From Astropecten irregularis (taxonomy: Eukaryota; Echinodermata; Asteroidea; Paxillosida; Astropectinidae): a DNA stretch of 64,000 nt. The notes below the pieces were generated by a model. It was not told where the DNA came from, did not search any database, and saw only the letters and a list, made by a program, of their open reading frames with translations. The DNA is taken from contig OZ020251.1 of NCBI GenBank assembly GCA_963971285.1, positions 7,936,001 to 8,000,000 on the forward strand, read 5' to 3'. A program made the translations under genes and the position numbers. Positions 44,361 to 59,300 of the stretch are shown here, one piece after another; within the stretch, counting starts at the first letter, position 1, and each line of letters opens with the position of its first letter.

Positions 44361-47300
44361 CTGGCCAAGTTGTACAAGAAAAAAAAACAGTCAGTATATA
44401 GGATTGGGAGGTTCATTCTGTGATGGAAAGATTCCTGAAACAGGCGGTTTAGCCTTCATGAGAGTCTAATGAGTGAATGTCCCACAAGATGACATAGTGT
44501 ATGCAACCAGTCTTTTCTTTAAGGATGACGTAATGTTTATTTGTAGCCACGCCATGTTGTTTGTTGTAATACATGCCTCAGAAAAGTATACACAGAATTG
44601 TCCATGCTGTCATTATATTGCTTCCAAATGACTCCTATTTCTACGATGTATGAACACAACAATGATGTGAACATGATGTATACTTGGAGTCTGTTCCAGA
44701 TTCAGGAGGCCAAGTTACAACAGCTTGGTCATTAACTACGGGCAAATTATAGTGGCTTTGAGCTCGATCAACAGACAGGTAAAACAGACATCCTGATGGG
44801 CAAATGAACTAAGCCAACTCTGAAGCTGACTTGCATGACTGTGCAAAATTAGCAATGCTGCAACCTTGTGGCAATTTTCATCCATTTAAATGATCCCCAT
44901 GTACCGTTTCTCAGGTCGCAGCATTGCTAAATGTTTCAATCATCTTGGCTCGTCCTTGGGCAAACAAACAGAGATAATTGACAAATAGCGCTCCGCACTA
45001 ATGACGTCACAAAATCCCCGGATGTCAGACAAACATTGTCTCACACACGTAGTGTACATGGACGCGCCCACCCACACACGTTTGCAAGGTTGCAATGTTT
45101 GTCTGAGATCCGGTGCTAGTGCGTAGCGCTATTTGGAACATCGCCAACATAGGGCTGGATAGCTCATTTCATAAAGAGGTGTTACGGTACTACAAGGAGT
45201 AATGAAGTATCAATGCATATGAGGTTCATAGGAACATTTATTCTTTAAACTACATGTATATGTTTGAAAAGTTGTTCCTACAACTGAAATATTATAACCA
45301 CAAGGGAAACTAAAATCTATTTAAAATTTCAAAGTGTTACCCATCCAAACTGAAGTTATGATTACATGTATTCATCCAATGTATCCCTGTGCCTATTAAA
45401 GGTACAAAACATGATTGGTAAAGGTCACACAGGACAGCACTCATACTTTATCTGATCAACCATGTACATGAAATAATAAACCTGTGAAAATTTGAGCTCA
45501 ATCAGACATGTCACGAGAAAATAGCGAAAACCAGACTCGATTTTTCTTAAAAAACATAAAGAATAGTTTACTTTATGTTTGCTCCAAAAATTGTTCGTAT
45601 GAACAATCTCTGGAAAAGACACTAAATCTTGATTTGCTTGAAAAACCAAGCATCTGATAAACCAAGATTTCCCATGGTGACTGTTTGCACTGTTAACGAA
45701 CTGTTGAGTCCATTTTCTGTCTCAAACTTAATAATTTTTTGGGGAGGCCTTGCAAATCCTATATGCTCCCTTTAGATCTTATAACTTTACCTTTCACATT
45801 TCTCGATGATGCTGGTATAGATGCAGTTCTTAAAGAAATCTCTTGGTAACTCTCCGCACGGTATACATGTATCTTGCAACATCTTAGACGCCAATCCTGG
45901 ACCAACACTCTCAACCAATAGAATGCTAATACTCTCCCATGTGACTGAAGGGGACCAATCAGACGGCACATTACACTCATCTTGCTGAGCAGCACCATCA
46001 CCGCTGATTATCCAATCACACTCAGGCTTTGAGGAAGTGTCCACCTCCAGTGACCAATCACAGGCCTCGTTTGATAGGGACGTGCTGGTTGCTAAGGCCC
46101 TCAGCCAATGGTCATCCTGCTTAGTCAGGAGTATTGCACAGCATGCGAGACATTGTATGGTTCTAGGGTCTGGGTAAGATCTGCTCATCAGATTCAGAAG
46201 TAAGATCCACTCGTCCACATTCATGGGCAAGATTCCTATTCAAAGCAAAAAAGAAATACAGATTCATGAGCAAAAATATCAAGACACATTGGCTGCGTTC
46301 GAGGGAGCTACTCGTGTTAACACGAGTATACTCCTGAGCGCTCGAACGGCCGGAGTACGACACTCGGGTCAGCGAGAGTATACTCTCCAGCGTTGGGGAG
46401 TATACTCCTGCACCGGAGAGTATTGCGCGCGCATCACACTCGTGTTACCGGGAGTAACCGCTCGAACGCAGCCATAGAGTAACAGTCATCTGTGAAAGTT
46501 TCAGTACCGTACGATGCCCACTTTTTGAGAAAACAGTGAAAAACAGCCACAGTATTTCTTAAGTCTTTTCTCTTTCATTTTTGATCTTTTAAAAGATCAA
46601 AAAGATTTTTGATCTTTGTTTTACCAATTTCTGGATAAATACATCTTTTCAGGCGAAACACTTTTAGCGGCATGTTTCTACCACCACCATTTTCATACCC
46701 TGTAAGTTATACGTTAATCTGTGCACATTTCTGTTTTGGTTTCTTACCAAAGTATGACACTACCTTTTGGTACAGTACGGGATGGGTAACATACCAAAAC
46801 AGAAATGTTCACAGATTTACGTATAACTTTCAGGGTATGAAGACTATCTTTACGATTCTTACATGGTGTTTTTGGAAACCGATCCACATACCAAGTGTCA
46901 TCAGGCAAAGCCTAAAATCTTTCTTGATCTACATATCTGTTGGTCAAGTCTGACAAAAGACCAGTAAGGCCAAATAATGGAAGGAATGCTATAAACATAA
47001 TCCTAGTTTCTGAAAAGTGTTCCGACCAGCAACACGACATTGCATGACTTTGATCTCTTGTTTTCCCTTGTTTGTAACAACAGCGATGAAGAACAACCCT
47101 TTCCTTTCTATTGAAACTTGGTCCAGTTTCTAATATAAACAATTCATCAAATAACCACAACAGAAACTAACAAGTCCAATTTTTCTTTTTGATAAAAACA
47201 TTTATTGAAAAAAAAAATATTCTCACTGGAAACAAGTATTATACCAGCCAATCTTTGGATTAAAAAAAATATACAATTGTGGAATGGTAAAAATACCTTC

Positions 47301-50300
47301 TTTCATGATGACGTTCAGATCAGTAAGTTGAAGCGCAATCTTCAAAGTCTCTTGTTTAAGCTGTAGCTCTTGGCATAGTTTAAGACACCCAGACCAGTAT
47401 CTGAAAAATTAATGCAATATTATGAACAAAATGCAATCTCAAATGGAGTAATAATGCAAGGTGCAGTTCTAGAGCCAATATTTTTGGAGGGCTACATGTA
47501 GAAGACCCAATTTTTTTGAGGGGGGCTAAGACTCTTCTTCTAACACTCGCTTCTGTCAGTATGTCTTAATAGGAGTAGAAAAGCATGCACTACAGCCTAC
47601 ACAATATATTGTTCATGTAATTGGCGCATAATAACTGAAAAGATATTTGCATTTTTTTTTTTTAGAGGGGGGCGGGAGCTTGACACAATTTGTTTTTTGT
47701 GTTTTGTTTTTCCCCTTTTTTTTTTGTAGAACCGCCACTGCCTAACTGTAACGTCAGTGTCAATTCCAAAAATCTTATTGTGGTCACGTCTCACATATAT
47801 TTGGATTATTGAGTATAAATAGGAAGTGGCTGTGGCCTGTATACCATACACATACATGTATATGCAAGCCGTAGCCAGTTAATCTAGAAGTGCCTAGAGC
47901 TGCATCACTTACCCATGTTTCATACACAATGCGAATAGTCTGTCTTTGTTGGGTGCAGGTAGAGATATCATCTGATCAGCCAGGGTACCATACTGCCATT
48001 CAGTCATATGTGAACCAGGTCTGATGGAAAGACAAAGGCTGTTCATGAGACTTGTCTACTACATGTGTAAGCCACAGAATGAAATTGCTGTAACCCCTGC
48101 AATATTGCATTCGAGTTAACCTTCTTACTTTACTTTCACTCAAAACATATAAAATGTACAGTGGAACGCCCCTATGACGAACACGCAAGGACGCAAAGAA
48201 AATTGTTTGTTATAGTGGCCGTTCGTTGTACTAAACAATATTCAGCAGGCATATACATTACATATAAAAATTGGGAGCCAAGGAGAAGAAGAGAAGAAGA
48301 AGAAGATGATGTTCATTATAGCCAAATGTTTGGTATAGCGGTGTTCGTTATAAATCTCATTTTGCCATTTTTTGCGTCAAAATTTTACTGAATCTGATCA
48401 TTCTTAATGGATGGCAGGTATGCAATAAGTTCACACACTGTTTGAAAACTTCCACAAATTTAAATAATTTTCTACTCTACCTTGGCGAATTACCGCATGA
48501 ACAGATGAGCTCAGTAGCAGCAGGTGCACCATGGGAAAGGGCAGAGGTCAACAGGTGACATTTGACCTCTTGATCACTGCAGATTGATGCAAGCATTGTG
48601 TCCCTGCATGTGGATCAACAATAAAATGTTCTGTTCTGTTCTCTTTCTTTACTCCCACTTTTCAATAGAATTTATTTCACTTGAAAGAAAATTGTTATTA
48701 ACCTTTAAAGGTAGTATCATACTTTGGTAGCATACCGAAACAGAAATCTTCACATTTTTAACTTACAGGATATAAAGATGGTGACGGTAGAAACATACCT
48801 TTAACATTTTTCTGCCTGAAATTATGTATTTATCCAGAAAAGAGTAAAACCAGCGACCACAATTATTTTTGATCTTTTAAGGATCAAAATAAAAGAGAAA
48901 AGACTTAAGAAATACTGAGGCCGTTTTTCACTGTTTTCTCAAAAGGTGGGCACTGTATGGGACTGAAATTTTTACAGATGAGTGTTACTGTATCTTCCTT
49001 GATATTTTTGCCCATAAATCTGTATTTCTTTGACAAAAACCAAAGTATGATACTACCTATAAAAAGGTCCCTGGTTCCAAGGTACATGTACTTACCTATC
49101 TATAAGCTCCACAGAGTCCAGCAGTGCCAAAACGTAATCTAAGAAGAAATGAGAGGGGACTGTATCCGCCTGGGTCAGATGCATGACCTCCCAGGGACAA
49201 AGGTCAGGGAATGACCTCAACATGACCTCCATAGCTCTATCGGCCAGACCAAGCTGGATCAATCTGGAAAGGGAAAGCAATGAAAAGAATGACTTAAAAA
49301 AAAAAAAAAGAACAACCAATTCAATGCCTTCAAAAACAGAAAAAAATAGATACAAAACCAAGGCAAACATACACAAAAGAACCTGGGGCCGATTTCATAA
49401 AGCTTTGCGATGCGCTGTAACTCGATTTGCGACGCGTCGTAGCTGCGATGCATCGCATAGACGCGATGCATCCATAGAGTATGGATGCGTCTTAACTCTG
49501 CGACGCCTCGTAAGTTTTATGAAATTGGCCCCAAAAAAACAAAAAGTTTCTATGCTGAGAGCATGATGCATACCTGTGAATATGTAAGATACTGTTGCTA
49601 ATCACGTTGTCTGCACCCATCTTGACGGCTTGGGAAAGACCCTTCCTGACATCCACAGACTCACTCACATCCTCAGCAGCTGAAAAGGAAATTAAAAAAA
49701 AAAGATTTTTAACCACTTGCAGATGGGACGCTTTTGGATTTTAACTGCCACAGTGCCAGGGAGGGATAGTTGGCAAGTGCGTCAAGCACTCACCTCTCAT
49801 GTGTCCTGGGTTCGATCCTGGCTTGGGTCATAATAATAATAATAATAATAATGGACACTTATAATGCGCCGGTATCCGCCAAGCATGATGCTCATCGGGC
49901 CATAATTTACATTCCTGAAACCATCTCAGCTCCCAGGAAGTATACAGCCCTGGCTGCCGTATTCAGCGCACAGAGGCTTATCAAACCACAAAGCCATCTC
50001 TACCCTCGCAGGTACCCATTTACACCTGGGTGAAGAGGAGCAATATGTGATAAAGGGTCTTGCCCAAGGATGCGTGCACCATCAACCAATGGCTGGATTC
50101 GAACCCACAACCTGTAGATTGACCACAAGACTTTGAGTTCAACACCCCAGACCACTAGGCCACAGCACTCCACAACATGTTATACTGTTCTGTAATTCGT
50201 TTAACATACCATTACAAGAGCATGCAGGGACCCGTTTAAGAAGTGTACAGGACTGACATATAAGACTTGAGATTGTGCAAGATTCTAGTCCGGTGCAAGA

Positions 50301-53300
50301 ATGTGGAAGACACAGATCTTGATACACCAGAGTGAATTAGTGTGGAGATCCTAAAATATCAAACAGTGCTGTGATTGTTTTTCTAATAATTCCTCACCTT
50401 CCAGGCAATTCAAGATGGCCGCCATGGTCTGTGTCCGCCACCCTTCCCTAGACTTCAAGATGGACCGAAGTCTCTGAACGTCAAGCAGGAAAAACATGGA
50501 GCGCACAAAGCATGCGGCTCGTTCATCTTGCTCTGATATCCAGACGTCATCCTTAACCGTGGTATTTTGTTGTTGGGTGTCCAAACACAAGCAATTTGAT
50601 TGGTTGTGCGATTGACAAATAGGGGAAGACTTTACTGAGACTGCGGGATGACGATTCAACATGTCTGCCTCTAAGGCTGGATATGATTGGTCAGTCTCTG
50701 GGGATGAAGATTCGCCATCTTGGAATGACCCACTCTGCTCGCTATCAGATAGTGGATCGGACTGAGCAGCTGAGCTAGCTGGAGTGCATTCACTTCTAAA
50801 TACACCCATTTCAAAACAGACCATAGCGAGGTGGGATAAATCCTCCAAGATTACAGCTGGAAGACCAAACGGATCAGAAACTTGAGGGACACTTTGACAA
50901 CGGCTTCTGCCGCAATCGTGAATGTCTCTCTTCCGGAGTGCATCGAAGTCAGAAGATCTAGGTGTCAATGCTGCTGGTTCCTGCCTTTCTATGCAAATGT
51001 CAGGAAGCTTGGGACGGTCTTTAGATGGTGACTCTCTATCACCAAAGTCAATTTTCTGGTCCATGAGGGGAATGTCTACGCCATCAAGATCAGCGGTGCC
51101 TCGTGTCTGGGATTCAGTCATCTGATTCATCTGCTCTTTGTGTCGCATCTCCTCCTCAGATTCTGTCCGCGTGGGCTGATGCTTGGTGGCTAAAGCAAGC
51201 TGAATCTCTCCAAACCATTTCTCCACGATGTCATGGCAGCCTTTAGGACTTAGCGACACTCTTGGGTCTTGTAAGCTATGTCTAAAGATAAAATAAGAAC
51301 AGTGAGCAGAATATTGGCAAGTGTCCCTCACCTTTCCAACAATTCAAAGGCAGAAATCTGTTCGAGAAGACTTAATTAAGCTTTACCAGTGATAGGAGTA
51401 CATAGCAAGAAAAGTAGCATCAGCATGAAATAAGCTCTTTCGAAACTGTGGTGTTCTCAGCGTAGCTGGGGCAGGGGGTTAGGAAAGGGAAATTATTCTC
51501 CGTAGAAACTTTTACCCGTTTTGCTTTCCCTTCTTGATTTCAAAGGGATTTCCACTTCAGGCCTCTAGGATCTGAACCCTGTAAAAATAACTGGAACATC
51601 AAAAAGCTTCCACATAGTGTAGAGGATGGAAGAGACTTGACTTACTTCGCTTCCCAGGTAGCTACGGCGATCTTTTTGAGGACACCATCACCATCATCAT
51701 CATCAGCCAGTTGACTGCAATATTCAGCCTTGGAGTCAGCTTCGTAAATTGGGACCTTTCGGGCGGAGGAAGGAACTTCTAAAGGCACAGCTTTGAGAGG
51801 ACTGACTGGCGGACGCAAGGTGGAGGGTTGAGTCAGTTCCACCGGAGATGGCGATGCCTCACTTGGGGAGTAGGGCTGTGGGCTGACGGCAGGCTCCAGG
51901 GAAGGGCTGGGAAGGCTCTTCTCCTCAGGCATCTCATCCATCTGAGTTGAGGTCATTCCAGGGGCTTCCTCCACGATGCTCCCAACATCCTGCTCACTCA
52001 TCTGCCTCAAGAATGACTTGGTCTTCACCAGCTTAGATGACAAGCTATTGGTAGACAACGACATAAGAGAAGAGGTTACAACCAGTGGCCAATTTCATAG
52101 AGCTGCTTAGCACAGAAAATTGCTTAGCACAAAAATGTTTTGTCCAGTAAAATAAACTCACACAGAACAGTACTCACACTTTATTGATCAAACATATACA
52201 TGAAATTATAAATCTATGAAAATTTGAGCTAAATCGGCCATCTGAGTCATGGGAAAATACCGAAAACCGATTAAGTTTTCTTAAAAAAACATATAAGAAT
52301 GGTTTTGATCACACCCCGATATCAAAAATGTTTTCAGTCTTTATTTTACTAATTTCTGGATAAATACACTATTTCAGGCAGAAATATTTTAATGGTACAT
52401 GTATGGTTCAACCAGTACCATCTTCATACCATGAAAACTATACGTAAATCTGAGAACATTTTTGTTTGGGTATGTTACCAGACTTTTAAGGGAAATGTGA
52501 TAGACGAGGTTTCTCCTTATTTCCACTTGATACCACAGACCCACCTTTCTTTCATTGCAGAGAAAGATGGAGCTAGAAACTGAGCCGCAATCCTAGACCC
52601 TGACATTGCAAGGAGCATGGGGGAGCCGATAAAAAGCATATCCCCTGCAGGGTTGAAGTTGGCGTCGCTCGGACCACACCCCATTAATCCCTCTGAGGCC
52701 AGTCTGGCAGATTGGTCCATTTCAAGGGGAGCCTCGATGCTGCTGGGTGACTTGGAAGGGATGGAGGTGGGTGCTGGAGTGACTGGCAGGGAGGGAACAC
52801 TTTGAGATCTTTTGGTTGGAGTGCTTGGTGGTGGGTTCTTTGACTGTTGATGGTGGGATTCTGCGGAGGGCGGGGTTGCAGTTACGGTGGGGTCATTCCC
52901 TGAAGGTTTTACTCGTGGAGAGACCTTTGGCTTATCTGTAAAGCGAAGGACAAAAGCTTTCTAGGTAAATCTGGATAATAATATCTTCAGTACAGAAAAA
53001 GATAGTAAGAGGATGACTAGAGCAGGCTATAGTCGAGACCTAGCCAGAAGTGCGACGAAATAAGAAGTGTGAAAGTATGAAGGAATATAACATGGTGTTT
53101 CCGCAAACCGATCCAGATACTTTTGTACTGTTCGGATTCTGTTCCTGTACTTTCACACTAAGGGTAATTGACACATACCAAACTCTATGATCCTGCTCTT
53201 TTTGCTGCGCTTCTTGTCTCTGGCTGAGTATGAATGCTTTCTAGCCTTCTTACTGTCTGCATCAGAGCCTGGCAGGCCACCACTTGGCACGGACATTGAC

Positions 53301-56300
53301 CGATGTATGGCCGGCCAGTCAGGCTCATCATCGACAATTCCTATTGGTTCATCACCATCAACAATATCTGCAAAATAGACGAGTCAAAATTTGTTTAAAT
53401 CATCCAAAATGAACAGGAATTTGAAAGCATCATAAAAGGATTTTGACAGTGTCATGGGAGGATTTTGACAGTGTCATGGGAGGATTCTGACAGTATCATT
53501 GGGGATTTTGACAGTGTCATGGGAGGATTCTGACAGTGTAATTGGGGATTTTGACAGTGTCATGGGAGGATTTTGACAGTGTTATGGAAGGATTTGGATG
53601 GTACATTTATTCATATAATGATTTTGACAATACCATGGAAGATTTTGGACAGTATCAGGGAAGGATTTGTCACCGAAGGATTTGTCACAGAAGGATTTTG
53701 GTAGACTCTGGAGAGTAGGGCTACCAGACTGTGTTAAGTTCGGTGTCCTGAATACAACAATATACCCAGAGGTACACCATATGGTTTATGATCCAGTTTC
53801 CCTGCGTGGAGATAACAGCTCTTATCATGTGTGGTTCTCTGGTTCAGAGGGTTTATGGTTAATCATAATTCCGACTCTTGATGCTCTGAATGAGAAGTAC
53901 ATTTTTGGCCTTTTGCAAAACCAAAGTCCAGTGCTTTCAGTGGTTGAGGGTATGCAATTCGTCGCGTGTGGGCGATCGTGACACATTGTGTACGTGAGCG
54001 TGTGCATTGTTGCTTGGCCGATGCTATGGTGGGCGTGGCCTGCTGGATCCGTGTATTGGGAGCAAAATGGAAAGTGGGAAAAATGATTACATGTATTACC
54101 ATTATTATTGATATTGATGATCCTTGTCTCAGATGCTTCTTGTGACACGCTGGGTAGATGATCAGGTCTTGATTTATAGCCTGCCTTGGAAGATGGACTC
54201 TGCGGACTATCAGGGCACTTGAGAGATGAGAATTCCCGATTGGGAATCTCACTGCCCAATTGAGAATGGTCTTGTGCTGTGACAAAGGTAGCCTCGGTAG
54301 ACAAGCTAGGAACCGCTTCATGCTGATCACCCCTGAGTGCCTCTTCCTCGTGGTTCTTTGGGGAGGGGGAGGGGGAGGGGGAGGGGGAGGGGGAGGGGGA
54401 AGAAGGGGGGGCAGGAGAGGAGGAAGTTGATGAGAAGGTGCTTGTGGTGGTGTCGTTAGTTTGCCCTGGTGACCCAACAGGATGGCGCAGGGCAGCATCC
54501 CCTTCTGAGGCATCGCGAGATTTTACAGCTGAGTGATCCACTTCAACGTCACTGGTAGATTCTTTCGGGTTTCCATTGAGATCGTCCTTGACCGCTCTGT
54601 CGCATTCAAGCAACTCGGTCGTCTTGTCATCCCCTGGGTCATCTGACTGGGGCTCTTTGTGTGTGTCTGTCATTGGCGATTCGACGGTAGACTTCAAAGA
54701 CCCGACTTCTCCGGTGTCTTGCTCCTCCTTGGCTAATGCCTAATCAATGAACGACCAAAAAAACAAAAAAAGTGTTGATAGTGATCACGTGATGAAGAGA
54801 TATATTCACTATACAGGGTATCCCAAAAAAAGGCAACACTTGTGTCGACAACTATTATATGAACATTTAACTGTTTATCACTTAAAGATTCAGATATGTG
54901 ATACAACTATGCCTTGGCTATCATCATGTAGAATCTGAGCACAATTGTACTAAAATTGAGTGAAAAAAACTAAGACTGAATTACCCAACCTCAAAACCAG
55001 ATTTTCATCTTTCTTTTATACACATTATGTGTGTATTGACAACTGTGTGTTATCCTTGTAAATTTGTTTTTAAGGAGTACTCTTTCAAGAGGCCGAGTGC
55101 AGCTCTTAGAAGAGCCAGTTACATGTACTTCGTATTTCGGGCAGTGTGTGCCCTACATGTATCTGTATCCTAATGATGAGCAGATAACACATTGCTCTAA
55201 TTCTCAGAGCCAGTCTCAAAAGAGGACGTGTCATCTCATATATCCTACATCATGAACACACCATGCAACCTTCAAATGTTAAATGATCAAGTGCTGATTT
55301 CACTAACACTTTGCGATCATCTTAAAGCCCAAATCCATCGCTAAACGGAAAATTGCTATGCAAAGTAGCGATCGATTTTAGCGATAGATTTGGGCTTTAC
55401 GATGATCGCAAAGCGTTAGTGAAATCGGCCCCTGGGGTCGACTCCACCAAACTCATCGTAACTTACATGTACTACATGTATCATACATGTAGGACTACTA
55501 TCGTAGGACTTACATGTATGATACATTACATGCAGCTTTACATAGGATACAATGGGTTTTTTATCCCTCGTAACTAGAGTTACGATTGATCGTAGATTTC
55601 AATTCGTTGATCGTGGAATCAAACCCAAATGACAGACATATTAGAACATGTAGCTGAACAGGACAAAAGGGTCAGTCAAACAAACAAGCAAAAAGACTGC
55701 GGGATTAGAAGTATTCAGAAGTTGTTACAAACAGGTCAACATGCAGACCAGCTAGAGAAATGGGTGGGGATTAGTACTAAGAAGAGAAGATAATGCAGTG
55801 CCATAACCATGGGAAGAGGGGAAAATGGGAGGGAGTTGAATGGATGTGCCCAGCACCAAATGGATGTTAGTTTGAACCTCCTTTTATACCGATGTCAATG
55901 CCTCCAAAGCCCCTTGAAACATTTAGTTGATGAGAGGGTTTCTGGTTTTAGGAATGTTAATGTAGCCCAATGACCAGGGATATCAATAATGTAGGCGCCT
56001 TGATCAGGTTTCCGGATAAATCTATAAACAGTGGAACGCCGCAATGACGAACATGATGGGATGCAAAGAGATTGTTTGTAGTGGTTGTTCGTTAAAGTGA
56101 CAAATTTTCAGCAGGCCTATGCATTGTACATAAAAATTGGGAGCCAAGGATGATGTTCGGTACAGCCAAATGTTCAGTATAGCAGTGTTATTAAACACCT
56201 TTATAGCGATAGTAGCGTTTCACTGTACATGTACACATATTGTTAGAAGCTACACATGTATTTAAAGGGGGAAACATGTCGCTATAAAGTCTACGTTAGG

Positions 56301-59300
56301 GAGAAATCAGACGTTAATTAGCATGCATTTAACTTAAGGGGACCTTTTTTCTTTCGCCCCAACATAACAGTATCTTTTTAAGAAACATTTTAACCGTCCA
56401 TTTTATGACACAGGGTGTATAAGATAGAGAATGTGCCCAATAGTGAAATATATAATTTTTGAGATGATTGGTTCAGAAGTTACATGTATAAACCCGGTAA
56501 GTAAGAAAAGTTTGTGCACAACCCTTTGAGAATTATGCCCTAACATAACATCATTTTTAACTGCTTCTTCAAAAGCCTTTAATTCCCTGCTGCTAGCAGT
56601 AACTATGGGGCCAGCTATGTGGGCTTGGGCTAATTTTCTAGCAGTGCAAAGCATTGTTGGCAAACAAGCGAGACAGAAAATGACCAATGCATGACAGTAG
56701 TATTATTTGCACTGTTCGCATCCAATGCAAGACATTGCTTTTTCCAATGGCCACTTTTTGGGTTCTAAATCTATATTTCAACTACAAAATATTTTTATAA
56801 TCATCAAATAACCACAAGGGATACTGACTGAATTTAAAGTCATTGAAAAGTGAACAAAGAAAAATTGACGAGCGGGATTCGAACCGGTGACACCGTACGG
56901 TGTTCAGGAGGTCGCCGGTTCGAGTTCCAGTCAATTTTTCTTTGTTCACTTTTCAATGACAAAATGTTTTTGTTTTACTTGTGTGTATTAACCCTAACCC
57001 TCCTGCATACCACAGTTTACCACAGAAGGTTTTTCCTATTGTGGTATCCTGAATACCACAATACAACAAAGTGCAGTGGAGATTGTGGTAGTGTGTGGTA
57101 AGCAGCTATTGTCATGTGTGGTAGGCAGTGGTAGGTGCAGAGGGTTAGGGTTAACAGGTTAACGCATCTATATACACATTAAAACCACATGCCATACTAA
57201 AACACATGCCACTATGCCATTTATACATACATCCACTTGGTCCATGTCAGTTCTCTGAAAAAGAAATTTTATAAAATGAATATAAAATTTATCGATACAC
57301 TTAATGATACTGTTGACCTTTAAAATGGCTTCAAACGAAATCAATAAGTTAATATAAAATTTATAAAATGAATATTTCATGTAATAAATACAAGCACACT
57401 GCTGCAAACTGCTCGTCAGCCAAAATAATGACCTAAAATATATAAAATGTTTGGAATAGGAGGGCTTGATGTTTCAATCGTAGCAGGAAAGAAAGATCCT
57501 GCTAGGAACGAAACGTTAGGCCCCCTAACTCCATGCAAGGATGGAGTTATTGAAGCGGTACAATTTATGAAGTTTTGTACACACCCAAAGACAAATGACA
57601 CCACACAGGAAATACATCATACATGCTCAATATCTAAAGGCAGGATATTTCAGTCATCCCTTGCTAATTTTTCCTGACTGAGGCATCATTTGAAAGGCCA
57701 GGAAATCTACTTTCTAGAAATGTTATTTATTTTTTTGAAATTCAACTATCATCCCAACAACTTTTTGATAGCCTTGCTTCATATTGTCTTTACTCACTCA
57801 TGCGTGAAGTATGTATCATATGAATGGTATCAAATGAAAGCTGAGGAATTAAGCTTTTCAGATATGTGACATTTCATTAAACATTGATAAATCTCGGTTT
57901 CGTTTTTTCTGGGACACCCTGCATACCTCAGCTATCTCGTCCAGTAAAGAAGTTTCCTGTTGAAGCGCTGATCCTCCGTGACTGAAGTCCCAATTGATGC
58001 CAGCAGGACTGCACATCTCCTTCCCAGGGCACTCAACCTCCTCCTCAAATGTCTCCATCTCATCTGTTGCCGCTGGTGGTGCTGACATCTCAACATCTTC
58101 AGCCGGTATCTCACTTGAATCTACTCCTGAAAATATGACAAAGCACCCCAAAAATGAAACTGTGATGTATGTAGCAATTGTCTTCTGCAAACGGCTGTGG
58201 GTTATTAAATGTACATGTAATATCATACTTTAGTTTTTTGTCAAAGAAATACCAAGAAAATATCAAGGAAGATACAGTAACAGTTATCTGTGAAAATTTC
58301 AGTCCCATGCGGTGCCTACGTTTTGAGAAAACAGTGAAAAACGGCCACAGTATTTTTAAAAATCTTTTCTCTGTTATTTTTTATCTTTAAAAGATCAAAA
58401 ATAATTGTGGTCATTGGTTTTACTCTTTTCTGGATAAAAACACCATTTCAGGCAGACAAATTTTAACGGTATGTTTCTACCACCACCATCTTTATGCCCT
58501 TTAAGTTATAGGTAAATCTGTGAAGATTTCCGTTTAGGTATGCTACCAAAGTATGATACTACCTTTCTCATTATCTTTCCCTGTGAGTTACTTAATCAAT
58601 GCAAATATTCTGGCCATATTCAGGGGATTGTTGCAATCTACGAGTAATTCTGTACCCATCAAATCATGGACAGGGCCTAATTTCACCAACGCTTTGCGAT
58701 CATCTCTAAACCCCAAATCCATCGCTAAACGAAAAATATATTACTACTTTCCGAAGCAATTTTCCATTTAGCGATGGATTTGGGATTATAGTGAAATCGG
58801 CCCCAGGTGGCTTCAGCAATCCTAGCAGGATCTTTCTCACAGGTTTGATAAATTAACAGCATGTGAAGATGAAAGTTTGTTTACGTCAGGTTGTACACTA
58901 TTGTCTTGGAAATTCATACCTGTAGTACCCTGGGTCACTTGTTGCTTTGTTCCATCTGATGATTCTTGGATGACCTCATCTGAGAACACAGGTGCAACTT
59001 GACCATCTTGAAAATCAGCATCCCTATGGTAGGACAGCTTCACTTCAGTCTCTCTGTCCATCTGAGTCTCTTGATCAACACTGGCAATGGCAGAGGCAAC
59101 AGAAGTGAATTTGAAAGCATCAACCGGGAAGTCATCCACAGAGTCGTCGCTGCCGGCGCGGTTACGGACCAGGTAGATGCCGGAGTCCAACCGTACCCCT
59201 TCGCTGGAGTCCAGGCTGCTACGCCGACTGCTTCCAGGAGTGGACAGTCCGTCCTCCTCCATGTTGCTAAGAAGCTCCTCCATGCTCCTCATGAGGCCCA

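Larger units (their letters stand above)
44361..45790 (-). other. HPS5 last intron
   Basis: This holds the short element 44983-45134, a truncated SINE (about 45150-45320, GGGCTGGATAGCTCA ... AACCACAAGGGAAACT) and a family B repeat (45424-45660). No coding sequence is seen. Confidence 0.55.
55433..57926 (-). other. HPS5 intron with short elements
   Basis: This holds the element at 56029-56227, the SINE pair 56803-56963, and runs of TACATGTA and CTACCACA-type motifs (55465-55530, 56995-57140). No coding region is recognised. Confidence 0.5.

Noticed and set aside
48481-48493. HPS5 donor at GTAATT
   Set aside because: It breaks the phase with the next exon; using GTAGAG restores the human-like PRPGSH.
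52937-52937. HPS5 acceptor at TTTACAG
   Set aside because: It puts the exon in a frame that meets a stop; the AG five bases on keeps phase with both neighbours.
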